The translations under genes and the position numbers were made by a program. A DNA stretch of 64,000 bases from Burkholderia contaminans (GTDB lineage: Bacteria > Pseudomonadota > Gammaproteobacteria > Burkholderiales > Burkholderiaceae): contig NZ_CP090644.1 in NCBI RefSeq assembly GCF_029633825.1, positions 135,798 through 199,797 of the forward strand, given 5' to 3'. Below the pieces are notes generated by a model that was not told the origin of the DNA, did not search any database, and saw nothing but the letters and a program-made list of their open reading frames with translations. Positions within the stretch are counted from its first letter, which is position 1. Every line of letters begins with the position of its first letter. Below are positions 54,077 through 62,863 of this stretch, in pieces.

Positions 54077-55027
54077 ATGGAACGAACATACGGGATCGAT
54101 GGCTTCACCCGACGCCGTTTCTTATGCGCACTGGCAGCGCTGGCCGGATACTACGGCGGCCCGGCTGCCGGCGCGTCCGAAGATCGATCGAACGGGCGTT
54201 ATCAGATTTACGTCGACGATGTCGTTCCAAGACAGGGCGTCGACACGAGAGTCGCTTTTGGCGATGCGATTCATCGGCTGGTGGCAGCGGGCGTGATCGT
54301 CCCCGACAAATACCGCGCAGTGATTGGTGCGAAGGCGCGCCTTCCGGATTGGGTCGAGCACCTATTCGTCGGGCCGTCGTCGTCGCCGATCGTGTTCTCC
54401 GCCGAGAATGCGCCGTATCTGCTTCATTTGCTTTGGCCGCTCGGCTTGGCGACACGCGCCCGCTTCAACGAGCACAGCCCGATGCGAACGGTCCGGCTGC
54501 CATCATTTGCGAGCACGGGCGGCTGGACGCTCGGTCAGGCAAGCAACGGCTACGTCTATTTCGACCGGATCGACACGATGCGTCTGACGCCTGCGCAAGA
54601 AGCAATCGCTCTCGAGGTCGCGACGAACACCTATCGGCCATGCTGCGACAACTCGACTTTCTATCAGGACTGCAATCACGGCTCGGCTCTCCTTGGAATG
54701 ATCGAGTTGGCTGCGTCGCAAGGTGCATCGGCTGACTTGGTGTTCCGGATCGCGCGGGTAGCGAATTCGTACTGGTTCACGTCCCAATATGCGATGACGT
54801 CGATGGTCTTTACGCATCTTCGCCAGCAAGCGTGGCATACGGTGTCGCCACGGCTCGTGCTGGGACAGGACTATTCGTCGTTGAGCGGGTGGCAACGGAA
54901 TGTGGCCGACGTGCTGGAGCGGAAGAAGGTATCCGGGCCGCTACCGCAACAGGCGTCGGCATCGTGCGGCATGCCCGGCGACAACGCCGCGCGACTGGCC
55001 GCGCCGCATATCGTGCGACGGGAGTAA
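54077..55027 (+). CDS. Tat-exported protein of unknown function
   Basis: The ATG at 54077 follows GGAGATCGACG. A Tat signal (FTRRRFLCALAALAGYYGG) is followed by a soluble domain with the cysteine/histidine cluster RPCCDNSTFYQDCNHGSALL, a likely metal site. The C-terminus has SCGMPG. It is 316 aa long. No family is recognised. It starts the plus-strand unit that continues with a methyltransferase, a cytochrome c and a TlpA. Confidence 0.7.
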   Translation: MERTYGIDGFTRRRFLCALAALAGYYGGPAAGASEDRSNGRYQIYVDDVVPRQGVDTRVAFGDAIHRLVAAGVIVPDKYRAVIGAKARLPDWVEHLFVGPSSSPIVFSAENAPYLLHLLWPLGLATRARFNEHSPMRTVRLPSFASTGGWTLGQASNGYVYFDRIDTMRLTPAQEAIALEVATNTYRPCCDNSTFYQDCNHGSALLGMIELAASQGASADLVFRIARVANSYWFTSQYAMTSMVFTHLRQQAWHTVSPRLVLGQDYSSLSGWQRNVADVLERKKVSGPLPQQASASCGMPGDNAARLAAPHIVRRE

Positions 55028-55084
55028 GACGTGAGCGCCGTCGCGTACCTTCGCCGAGTTCGGCGACATCGAAAGGGGCATTTG

Positions 55085-55699
55085 ATGGGAATCTACAGTC
55101 GCTATATTTTTCCTCGGCTCTGCGATCTGGCGATGGGTCAGGCGATGCTGGTCCCGTACCGTGAGCGCGTCGTCGGAGGCGCAGCGGGACGCGTGCTCGA
55201 GGTCGGTTCGGGCTCGGGCCTGAATCTGCCGCTGTATCGCGAAGATGTACGCGGCGTATTCGCGCTGGAACCGTCGGCGGAACTGTTGAAGATGGCGAGC
55301 CGTCACGTCATGCAAGCTGGCGCGCCGGTCGATTTCCTGATGGCGTCTGCGGAATGCATTCCGCTTCCGGACCAGAGCATCGACACGGCGGTCAGCACCT
55401 GGACGCTGTGCTCGATTCCGGATGCCGATCGAGCGTTGCAGGAAATCCGGCGGGTGCTGACGCCCTCGGGGCGCTTGCTGTTCGTCGAGCATGGTCTTGC
55501 GCCGGAGCCCGGTGTGCGACGCTGGCAAGATCGGCTGACGCCCGCTTGGTGTTGCGTCAGCGGCGGCTGTCACTTGAACCGTCCGATCCGCTCGCTAATC
55601 GAGCGTGCAGGTTTCGGGTTCGACCAAATCGGTACCGGTTACGCGCCGGGACCCAGATGTTTCACGTATTTCTACGAGGGCGTTGCGCGGAAATGCTGA
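55085..55699 (+). CDS. Class I SAM-dependent methyltransferase
   Basis: The ATG at 55085 is chosen within a longer frame. The SAM motif I is VLEVGSGSGLNLPLY; VFALEPSAELL gives the acidic ribose contact; post-I and motif regions IDTAVSTWTLCSIPD and LLFVEHG follow, as in the Methyltransf_11 family near metal genes. It has CCVSGGCHLNRPI near the C-terminus. Substrate unknown. A 3'-truncated second copy of its start is at 57429. Confidence 0.85.
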   Translation: MGIYSRYIFPRLCDLAMGQAMLVPYRERVVGGAAGRVLEVGSGSGLNLPLYREDVRGVFALEPSAELLKMASRHVMQAGAPVDFLMASAECIPLPDQSIDTAVSTWTLCSIPDADRALQEIRRVLTPSGRLLFVEHGLAPEPGVRRWQDRLTPAWCCVSGGCHLNRPIRSLIERAGFGFDQIGTGYAPGPRCFTYFYEGVARKC

Positions 55700-56024
55700 G
55701 ATCGTGGCGTCGCGATATCGGACGTGACCGCGGCGCATGGTCGCGAACGATTGCCTTGCCAAATTCTTTCGATTTGACTGCGCCATTTGTGGCAGTTGGC
55801 GAGTTTTGGCATGCGTTCGACCCGCAGCTGTGTTCGCGGCCGCGTCAAGTGGAGGTCGTAATCGAACACCTTGGAATTTCACGCGGAAAGTGCCGCACGG
55901 GATAGAACGATGACGAGACGGATGGGGGGCACGATACAACCGCAGGACGCGGGCAGAGCTTCACCCGTCGCCGTTTTGCGTGCTGTCGCCGCAATTTGAC
56001 CCGGTACCCAACTGGAGCCGTTCA

Positions 56025-56699
56025 ATGATCTCGCCGCTTCGCCCCCCAACGATTCTGGCTACCCTGGTCACGTTTGCCTTCGGCGGTCCAGTTCGAGCAG
56101 AAGGCGATCTCATGCGCGGCGCGCAGGCGGCCCGCGAGTGCATGGCCTGCCACTCGTTCGCGCCGGGGCGACACATGACGGGGCCGAGCCTCGCCAACGT
56201 ATGGGGCCGCAAGGCGGGCACAGCCGCTGGTTTCCAGCGCTATTCGGATGCGCTGAAACGGTCGGGCCTGGTTTGGGACAAAGAGCACCTGGATGCGTGG
56301 CTCAAGGACCCCGCGGCACGGGTTCCCGGCAACGCGATGGACTTTCCGGGCATTGCGGACGCGCGCACGCGGGCCGATCTGCTCGCTTATCTCGAGGCGG
56401 TTTCCGGCGGTCGTGTGTCGGTCCCGGACCAGGGCCTGCCGAACCTGAAGGCGGCAGGCGCGGCTTCGCAGCTGACCGCCATCCACTACTGCGGCGACAC
56501 GTACCGCCTGTCGACGGCCGACGGAAAGCTACATACGTTCTGGGAGTTCAATCTGCGGTTCAAAACGGACGGCAGCGTCGACGGCCCGCGTCCGGGTACG
56601 CCCGTACTCGTTGGCACCGGCATGCGGGGTGACCGCGCCGCTGTGATTTTTTCGCGTCCGGAGGAAATCTCCGGATTTATTCGAAGGCAGTGCACATGA
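56025..56699 (+). CDS. c-type cytochrome
   Basis: The 224-aa protein from the ATG at 56025 has a signal peptide (TILATLVTFAFGGPVRAEGD), a heme site ECMACHSF and the axial methionine region NAMDFPGI, the class I cytochrome c fold. A second domain (about 140-224, ITAIHYCGDTYRLST-like) is of unknown type. Its stop overlaps the next start by ATGA. Probable electron carrier for the adjacent thioredoxin or oxidase chain. Confidence 0.85.
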   Translation: MISPLRPPTILATLVTFAFGGPVRAEGDLMRGAQAARECMACHSFAPGRHMTGPSLANVWGRKAGTAAGFQRYSDALKRSGLVWDKEHLDAWLKDPAARVPGNAMDFPGIADARTRADLLAYLEAVSGGRVSVPDQGLPNLKAAGAASQLTAIHYCGDTYRLSTADGKLHTFWEFNLRFKTDGSVDGPRPGTPVLVGTGMRGDRAAVIFSRPEEISGFIRRQCT

Positions 56700-57328
56700 A
56701 TCAACGCCGCCCTGACCGATCCGACGAACCCATCCCGCCAAGCGATACCGCAGAGCGGCATGACGGCGAGCGCAACTGGCGCATGTCGAGACGAGCGTGG
56801 CTTGCAATGCTGAGCGTCACGGGCCTGGCGGGTGCTGGCTTTGCTTACGGGAGCTGGTTTTCGGATGATATTGTAAACGGCGTTGTCATTCATCCGCGTC
56901 CACGCGAGCTCGGAACGCTGCGTTTCGCAGACGACAAGGGCACCGCGACAAGCCTGAGCGCGTTTCGTGGCCGAGTCGTGCTGCTGAACGTCTGGGCTAC
57001 CTGGTGCCTTCCGTGCCGTGATGAGATGCCGACACTGGATCGTCTGCAGGCAGCGCTCGGCGGACCGAGTTTTGAAGTCGTCGCAGTTTCTCTTGACGCG
57101 GGCGGCTTGCCGGCGGTGCAGGCGTTCTTTCGCGAGATTGGCGTTAAACACCTGCGCCCATATCTCGATACCTTCCACGATGTCGCGGCTCTGGCCTCAA
57201 CGGGCATACCGCTCACCTTGTTGATCGACCGCAACGGCCGCGAAGTGGGCCGCAAGCTGGGGCCTGCCACGTGGGACGATCCTCAAATGCTCCGACTGAT
57301 CCGGCGTTATCTACCGGCCACGCCGTGA
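56696..57328 (+). CDS. TlpA-type membrane-anchored thioredoxin
   Basis: This 210-aa protein has an anchor following RRAW (LAMLSVTGLAGAGFAYGSWF) and a TlpA/ResA domain with active site VWATWCLPCRDEMPTL, then cis-Pro in STGIPLTLLIDRNGRE. It is periplasmic and would reduce disulfides for cytochrome maturation or copper proteins. It is coupled to the cytochrome gene by ATGA. Confidence 0.88.
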   Translation: MNQRRPDRSDEPIPPSDTAERHDGERNWRMSRRAWLAMLSVTGLAGAGFAYGSWFSDDIVNGVVIHPRPRELGTLRFADDKGTATSLSAFRGRVVLLNVWATWCLPCRDEMPTLDRLQAALGGPSFEVVAVSLDAGGLPAVQAFFREIGVKHLRPYLDTFHDVAALASTGIPLTLLIDRNGREVGRKLGPATWDDPQMLRLIRRYLPATP

Positions 57329-57428
57329 GCGAGCGGCCCCCCCGAATCGCACGCTCACATGAGGAGATCGAGATTTGGGTCTTTAACGCCACACCACCAT
57401 GCCACGGCACTGCGATCGGGCGATCGCG

Positions 57429-57528
57429 CAATGCCATGCTGCTCCCTTATCGCGAGCGCGTCACGGGCAGCACGGAAAACGCCGGATTGGAGATCCGGGC
57501 CGGTTCCGGGCTGAATTTTCCCTTGTGA
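57429..57528 (+). pseudogene. Fragment of the SAM methyltransferase gene
   Basis: The segment encodes AMLLPYRERVTGSTENAGLE and IRAGSGLNFPL before a TGA, matching AMLVPYRERVVGG and VGSGSGLNLPL of the 55085 gene. Everything after motif I is missing. It is a degraded partial duplicate. Confidence 0.7.
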
Positions 57529-57559
57529 AAAAGGGGGCTCGGCGATACGCGCGAGCCCC
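57526..57559 (-). terminator. Rho-independent terminator of the minus-strand copper operon
   Basis: On the minus strand GGGGCTCG and CGAGCCCC form an 8-bp stem with a 10-base loop, followed by CCTTTTTC. It lies about 230 bp beyond the DUF411 stop with no gene between. Confidence 0.65.
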
Positions 57560-57790
57560 GTAAAAGACGGTCGAGACCTGACAATCGATCACGGCAGGAC
57601 AGCACCCTAATCGACTCTCCGGCCAGCACCGTCTGCGTGGACGTTGCGCCGCGGCGCTCTTGCACAGTGCGTCTTGTCGGGCAACCGCCTAGACCCGGCG
57701 CCGCAGCAGTAGCAGGGACACCGACAGCAAGACGTGGCATTCACGCATGCGCGCATGCTTCTGGACGTCGGTGCTGCGCCATCCTAGCCC

Positions 57791-58228
57791 TCAGAAGTTC
57801 GCAAAGACTGTGGGCGCTGGCCCTGGCTGCAATTCGTAGACGGTCAGCGGCCCTTTACGGGACCCCGGCATCCCCGGCGCGCCGGCCGGCATGCCCGGCA
57901 GGGCGATCCCCTTGATCGCCGGATGCTCGTTCAGCAGGCGCTTGACGAGATTCGCAGGGACGAGCCCTTCGACGACATAGCCGCCTACGATCGCCGTATG
58001 GCACCCTTCCAGGCTTTCAGGCACGCCGTATTGTTTCTTGATCGATACCAGGTTGGGCGTATTGATTGTCTCCACCTTGAAGCCATTCGCCGCGAGGTCT
58101 TTCGCCCATGCATCGCAGCACCCGCAATTCGGGTTCTTGTACATCTTCACGGGAATTTCAGCCGCCAGCGCGGACAATTGCACGCCGAGCGCGGCGATCA
58201 TCAGCAGGCACATCTTGAGGTAACGCAT
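57791..58228 (-). CDS. DUF411-family metal-binding protein
   Basis: The 145-aa protein has a signal peptide (CLLMIAALGVQLSALAAEIP) and the metal/redox motif YKNPNCGCCDAWAKDL on a thioredoxin-like fold. EGCHTAIVGGYVVEGLVP supplies a further Cys and His. DUF411 proteins bind copper in the periplasm. It is the last gene of the minus-strand unit starting at 62589. Confidence 0.88.
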   Translation of the reverse strand: MRYLKMCLLMIAALGVQLSALAAEIPVKMYKNPNCGCCDAWAKDLAANGFKVETINTPNLVSIKKQYGVPESLEGCHTAIVGGYVVEGLVPANLVKRLLNEHPAIKGIALPGMPAGAPGMPGSRKGPLTVYELQPGPAPTVFANF

Positions 58229-58280
58229 GACAGGACTCCTTCGTCGTGAGGTGAGTGACTAAACAAACGAATGCTGCTGG

Positions 58281-58793
58281 TTACGTCGTGTCCATCGAAG
58301 CGACGACGTTCGCCGGGGGCAGGCAGATGCCCTGGGTGCTACAGGCCTGCACGTGCACCACGACACGGTAGCTCTTGAGGTTCGAGGGAGCCGTGAACGG
58401 GATGACCGTACCGTCTTCGTACACCTGAATGTCCTTGCCGTCGATCACGATCCCGCTGTTTCTACCGGGCGGATAAACGGCCTGCGCATCATGCGATGCG
58501 CCTTCGCCCTGAAGCGTTAGGGTCGTCGGAATGAGCGATTCGAGCGACGCGGGATTGGCGTTCACATGCCAGCCGGTGGCGATATGCAAGGTCAACTCGG
58601 CGTGGTGGTCACGTGCAGCGACGGAGGCGCTCACGTATCGAGACGAGTCAGCCATGCCGATCGCTTGCGAGTCGGTGACGGAGGGGAGGTGAGCGCGCGG
58701 GCCAGCCTCGATCCAGACGAAGGCCGCGGCGACGGCCAGCACGACGACGGCGGCCGACGCGGCGAGCACACGGTTGACATTCTTCTTCATCAA
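58281..58793 (-). CDS. Periplasmic DsbD-alpha-like domain protein
   Basis: This 170-aa protein has an N-terminal anchor (VLAASAAVVVLAVAAAFVWI) and an immunoglobulin-like DsbD-alpha domain with the cysteine pair QACSTQGICLPPAN. It lies 11 bp after the CcdA-thioredoxin gene, so the usual three DsbD modules are encoded by two genes here. It would pass electrons to periplasmic copper proteins. Confidence 0.8.
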   Translation of the reverse strand: MMKKNVNRVLAASAAVVVLAVAAAFVWIEAGPRAHLPSVTDSQAIGMADSSRYVSASVAARDHHAELTLHIATGWHVNANPASLESLIPTTLTLQGEGASHDAQAVYPPGRNSGIVIDGKDIQVYEDGTVIPFTAPSNLKSYRVVVHVQACSTQGICLPPANVVASMDTT

Positions 58794-58804
58794 GGATTCT
58801 CCAT

Positions 58805-59974
58805 TTACTTCAGCGCATTCAATGCGTCCACAAGGCTTCCGGCGGTGAACAGGCCGGAAAAGTGTTGTACCTCGCGCCCATCGCGATCGAGCACCGCAAC
58901 GAACGGCAGCCCCACTCCGCCGTAGAAAGCAAGCAGGCGTTCGAGCGCGGGATCGGGTCGTGTGAGGTCGGCCTGAAACGGCACGACGCCGCGTCGGTGA
59001 ATGGCCTCGGCAACGTTATCGGCCTGGTACACGCTGCGCTCAAGGACCTTGCAGTTGATGCACCATTGCGCAGTGAATTCCACGATGGCGGGGCGCCCGA
59101 GTACCGGCAGCATTGCCAAGTCGCGATCGTGCAGTGGTTGCCAGGCGATGCTGCGCGCCGCGGATGATCCGAAACCGGTGCTGACATTGACCATCACCGC
59201 TGTTACGACGCCGACGATGACGACCGCGCGGCGCGAACCGCGGTCTTTGCTGCGTACAAAGACTGCGCACGCCCATGCCAGCACGCCGAGACCAAATGCA
59301 AACCACAGCAGCGGTTCCCAGGCCGCAGGCAAGACACTGCGAACGAAGAAAATCGCCGCGCCGGACAGGATCCAGCTGAAACTCTGGCGCACTACGTCGG
59401 ACCAGCCGCCGGCGCGCGGAAAACGCAGGAGCAGCGCAGGCCGGAGAATCAGAAGAGCGTAGGGCGACGCGAGCCCGACGCCGATTGACACGAAGAGCGC
59501 GACGATATTCGGTGCCGGCTGCGCGAGCGCGAATACGAGGACACCGCCCAGCAACGGTCCCGTGCACGGTGTCGACAGCAACGCACACACCAGGCCGGAA
59601 ACGAAAGGCTCGAGAAACTTCACGCCATGCGCCGACGCGATCACGGCGGGCAGGCGCAGCCCACGCCAGCCGAAATTGGCGATCGCCAGCGCGAGCAGCA
59701 GCGCGCTCAACATGGTCAACACGATCCGCGATTGAAACAGGACGCCCCAATGCAAATGCAGCAGCGCCGTAGCCAATCCCAGCGCCGCAAAAAAAAGTAC
59801 CGATCCGGCGGTAAACAGCGCGGCCGACATCGCGCGCGCGCTCAGCCGTTGCCCGGTTTCGCGCAGGATCGCGCGAACCTTGAGGGGGATGGCTGGCAGC
59901 ACGCACGGCGTGAGATTGAGCAGGGCGCCGGCGCCGAACGCGAGCGGAATCTGAACGAAGAGCAGAGACAGCAT
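58805..59974 (-). CDS. dsbD: DsbD-like protein (CcdA beta domain plus thioredoxin)
   Basis: The 389-aa protein begins with an eight-helix CcdA-type domain (LTPCVLPAIPLKV and STPCTGPLLGG hold the redox cysteines). It ends with a thioredoxin domain (EFTAQWCINCKVLERS, then VGLPFVAVLDRDGRE). The alpha domain is missing but supplied by the next gene. It carries electrons from cytosolic thioredoxin to the periplasm and is intact, unlike the IS66-split copy. Confidence 0.88.
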   Translation of the reverse strand: MLSLLFVQIPLAFGAGALLNLTPCVLPAIPLKVRAILRETGQRLSARAMSAALFTAGSVLFFAALGLATALLHLHWGVLFQSRIVLTMLSALLLALAIANFGWRGLRLPAVIASAHGVKFLEPFVSGLVCALLSTPCTGPLLGGVLVFALAQPAPNIVALFVSIGVGLASPYALLILRPALLLRFPRAGGWSDVVRQSFSWILSGAAIFFVRSVLPAAWEPLLWFAFGLGVLAWACAVFVRSKDRGSRRAVVIVGVVTAVMVNVSTGFGSSAARSIAWQPLHDRDLAMLPVLGRPAIVEFTAQWCINCKVLERSVYQADNVAEAIHRRGVVPFQADLTRPDPALERLLAFYGGVGLPFVAVLDRDGREVQHFSGLFTAGSLVDALNALK

Positions 59975-59987
59975 GTCGGCACACTCA

Positions 59988-60524
59988 TCAGGAAGCTTGC
60001 GCGAGCGCCTGCTCGATCAGATGATGCAGCGCGGGAAAGTCGGGCTCGCCGAGAATTCGTTTCAGGATCTCCCCCTTTTTGTCGACCACGAAAGTCGTGG
60101 GCGTCATGTTCACGTTGTCGAATTGCTGAGCGAGGCCGCCGTCCGAGTCCATTGCCACTTTGAAAGGAAGTCCGTGCGTACGGGTGTAGTTGACGACGTA
60201 CACTGGCGGGTCGTACTTCATCGATACCGCGATGAAGTCGAATCCTTTCCCTTTGAACTTGTTGTACGTGTCAATCATCTGTGGCATTTCCTTGATGCAG
60301 GTCGCGCAACTTGTCGCCCAGAAATTGACCAGATATACCTTGCCGCGCAGGTCGGCCGTCGTCAGCTTCTGGCCCGACAGCAGGACGAAGGTCGCCTTCG
60401 GCACGGACTTCGTCGGAGCCAGTGCGAGGTATGCGGATACGAGAAGAGCGGCCGTTACCAGCGCGGCGGCGACCTTGCCGATTGAAAGCCTGAATCTGCG
60501 CGTCGCGGTCATGTCGGGCCTCAT
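59988..60524 (-). CDS. TlpA-type thioredoxin
   Basis: The start is the ATG at 60524 or the one at 60512; the frame upstream overlaps the SCO gene. It has an anchor (VAAALVTAALLVSAYLALAP) and a TlpA domain with active site WATSCATCIKEMPQM and the loop MTPTTFVVDKKGEI. Usual role: reduction of disulfides during assembly of cytochrome c or the CuA site, which fits its neighbour SCO1. Confidence 0.85.
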   Translation of the reverse strand: MRPDMTATRRFRLSIGKVAAALVTAALLVSAYLALAPTKSVPKATFVLLSGQKLTTADLRGKVYLVNFWATSCATCIKEMPQMIDTYNKFKGKGFDFIAVSMKYDPPVYVVNYTRTHGLPFKVAMDSDGGLAQQFDNVNMTPTTFVVDKKGEILKRILGEPDFPALHHLIEQALAQAS

Positions 60525-60528
60525 GATT

Positions 60529-61155
60529 TCATTCCAGCAATTGCCGTATGTCCGCCGCGAGTGTCGTGGCATCGGCACCGGTCTGCTCCAGCACGCGCAC
60601 GGCGCCCTTTGTGTGGAACAGGAAGACATTGCCGTTATGCATAATGGTGTTATCGCTCGGTTCTCCGGATCGGCCGCCAAACACCTTCATCTGGCTGGTC
60701 GCGGTCTTCAGTTCCTCCGGCGTGCCGCGCAAGCCGAGAAAGCGCGGATCGAACGCGGATACCCACTGCCGTAGCACGGGCAAGGTGTCGTGCTCGGGAT
60801 CGACAGTCACGAACAGTACCTGCACCTGACCGGCGTCCTTGCCGAGTTGCTGCATCGCCCGTCCAAGCTCCGCCATCGTCGTCGGACATACGTCCGGGCA
60901 GTGTGTGTACCCGAAGAACACCGCGACGACCTTTCCCCGGAAATCGGCCAGCGACCGCCGCCGGCCCGTATGGTCGGTCATTGTGACGGTCATCGTCAGT
61001 GGCGATGCGCTGATGTCCAAGCCCTTGAAGTCGGGCGTCCGACTGCACGCGACCAGCAGCATCGCGGCGGGCACGAGCGACAGGTAACGCAACGCGGTAC
61101 GCCGGCCCGTGCACAACGGCTTGGCATGGGTCACTGGGGGCTTGCGAAACTGCAT
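60529..61155 (-). CDS. SCO1/SenC-family copper chaperone lipoprotein
   Basis: The ATG at 61155 follows AAAGGATC. A lipobox-like LVACS follows the hydrophobic start, then the SCO fold with CPDVCPTTMAEL (Cu ligands), VTVDPEHDT, and the histidine in NTIMHNGNVFL. SCO proteins deliver copper to cytochrome oxidase CuA or act as thiol reductants. No oxidase genes are in the window, so here it may serve copper handling directly. Confidence 0.9.
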   Translation of the reverse strand: MQFRKPPVTHAKPLCTGRRTALRYLSLVPAAMLLVACSRTPDFKGLDISASPLTMTVTMTDHTGRRRSLADFRGKVVAVFFGYTHCPDVCPTTMAELGRAMQQLGKDAGQVQVLFVTVDPEHDTLPVLRQWVSAFDPRFLGLRGTPEELKTATSQMKVFGGRSGEPSDNTIMHNGNVFLFHTKGAVRVLEQTGADATTLAADIRQLLE

Positions 61156-61232
61156 ATACGATCCTTTATGGTGGCGCGTGACTGGCGGCTGTCGGATTGC
61201 GTCAGCGGGCGAACAGGTTCGGGAGGCCGGTG

Positions 61233-61694
61233 TCATTGCCGAGCCTCCGGCGGAAACGATGCGTCGCGACTCTCGGACCGCTGGAATGCGCGTTGTTCAG
61301 GTGTCCACATCGTCTTCAGATATTCGATCACGCTGCGAATCTCGATCGGCGTCAGCGTGGCGCCAAAGGGCGGCATGGTCAGCCGCTCGGTCTTGTTGAA
61401 CGGATCGCGCCAACCGTCGTGGACGAGCTTGTACAACATGCCATCGGCGTGCTTCCACGTGTGTCCCTTTGCGTTGTGCGGGGGCGCGGGCATCTCGCCC
61501 AATGCATCGGGTTGCTGCCAGTTCGGTGCACCTTCACCGTGTGGCCCGTGGCACGACGCGCAGTTTTGCTGGTATATCGTCAGGCCGGCCTTAAGCAAGT
61601 CGAACCTGTGCGGCGATGCCGAGGTATCGCCGGCATGCGCGAGCGGCGCCAGCGTGAGCAGCGCGGCGAACGCGGCGGGTGTCGGCTTAGCCAT
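61233..61694 (-). CDS. c-type cytochrome (class I)
   Basis: The 153-aa protein has a signal peptide (AAFAALLTLAPLAHAGDTSA), heme site NCASCHGPHGEG and the axial-Met region LTMPPFGATLT. It resembles cytochromes found with copper-resistance genes. It overlaps the BNR-repeat gene by eight bases and ends 77 bp before the likely SCO start. Confidence 0.88.
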   Translation of the reverse strand: MAKPTPAAFAALLTLAPLAHAGDTSASPHRFDLLKAGLTIYQQNCASCHGPHGEGAPNWQQPDALGEMPAPPHNAKGHTWKHADGMLYKLVHDGWRDPFNKTERLTMPPFGATLTPIEIRSVIEYLKTMWTPEQRAFQRSESRDASFPPEARQ

Positions 61695-62589
61695 CGAGGC
61701 GCTCCCATGTTCCTGCGTGATCTGCGCGGCGAAAGAGCGCGCCGTCGCCAGCCGCGTACAGCACCCCGTCCGGGGTGACTAGCAGAGCGGTGATCGCCGG
61801 GCCGGGCGCGGCCAGATGCGTCCATTGCTCGCCGCCGTCCCGGCTCAGCAGGAGTTCCTTGCCCAAAGCCGCGTAGATCTGCTGCGGTTCGCGTGGATCG
61901 TAGGTGACCGCATCCACTTTGCCGGTCAGCCCGCCGGCCTTGCGCCAGCCGCAGAAGCAGTCCATCGACCGGCTGACGCCGTTCGAGGTCGCGGCCAACA
62001 GCCAGCCGGTCTGCATGCTGCCGGGCATGTTCGAGTGAACAAGACGCAGGATCGTGGCTCGCGGTCCGGCATCCATCAGGCGCCAATCCCGTCCGTCCTT
62101 CTGGCTCCGGAAAATTCCACGCCCGGCCACATAGGCGTAAACCGTATCGGCCTGATCGGCATGCGTGGCAAGGGCCTCGACGGTACGGCTGGGCAGTCCC
62201 GCGTTGGTCGATTGCCAGCTTTGACCGTCGTTGTCGCTACGAAGGACGCCCAGACCGGGCCCGCCGACGTACAGCAGGCCCGGTCGCCGCGCCGACGTCG
62301 CGATGGCCAAGACGCGGCCATGCGTTTGCGGCAGCGCGATTCGATTCCAATGCCGCCCGTCGTCGACGCTCCGGTAGAGCGCATCGACGGTAGCTTTCAG
62401 CAGCACATGGTGGGACGCGTCGATCCCGAGCGCGACGATCGGGCTTCGCGCGGCCGTCGTCAGCGCATCCGCGCTGGCATCGTGCAGCGCGAGCAAGCCA
62501 GTGAACAGGACAACAACCACGCTCAGCGCGTGTGCTGGCAAGTTGCACCGTCCGAAGATTCTGCGCTTGCCGTCTTTTTTGGGTTTCAT
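61687..62589 (-). CDS. Periplasmic BNR/YCF48-like beta-propeller protein
   Basis: The ATG at 62589 follows GGAGACTTCA. A signal peptide (LSVVVVLFTGLLALHDASAD) is followed by repeated Asp-box units (ALYRSVDDGRHWNRI, VLRSDNDGQSWQST, IFRSQKDGRDWRLM, LLLSRDGGEQWTHL), the sign of a BNR/sortilin-type beta-propeller. It is the first gene of the minus-strand unit with a cytochrome c, SCO1 and DsbD. It may be a scaffold for cofactor assembly, as YCF48/HCF136 is for photosystem II (analogy only). Confidence 0.8.
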   Translation of the reverse strand: MKPKKDGKRRIFGRCNLPAHALSVVVVLFTGLLALHDASADALTTAARSPIVALGIDASHHVLLKATVDALYRSVDDGRHWNRIALPQTHGRVLAIATSARRPGLLYVGGPGLGVLRSDNDGQSWQSTNAGLPSRTVEALATHADQADTVYAYVAGRGIFRSQKDGRDWRLMDAGPRATILRLVHSNMPGSMQTGWLLAATSNGVSRSMDCFCGWRKAGGLTGKVDAVTYDPREPQQIYAALGKELLLSRDGGEQWTHLAAPGPAITALLVTPDGVLYAAGDGALFRRADHAGTWERLDG

Positions 62590-62863
62590 TGAAGTCTCCA
62601 AGACAAACGACTCCCGTTTGCCGACGATTTCCGGTCAATCCGTTCGTCCGCACCGCAACCGCGCCCGCCGGCCCTCAGCCGACGGACGGGACACAATTCA
62701 GCGCGCAGGCTTCAATCCCACACGCGGGATAGGCGGCGAAATCCGTCTTTTCCGCAGTGGTATGGCGGACGGAGCGGTGCGTCGTCGAAGGCGGCAATCG
62801 GCCAACGGACTAATCGCGCAGTGCGACGAAACGACACCGTCGTGCTGCGGACGCGAAGGAAAA
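62590..62863. other. Intergenic region upstream of the BNR operon
   Basis: No gene is supported in these 274 bp. It must hold the promoter of the minus-strand BNR-SCO-DsbD unit and the end of the 62864-63211 transcript. No convincing consensus promoter was seen. Confidence 0.4.
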
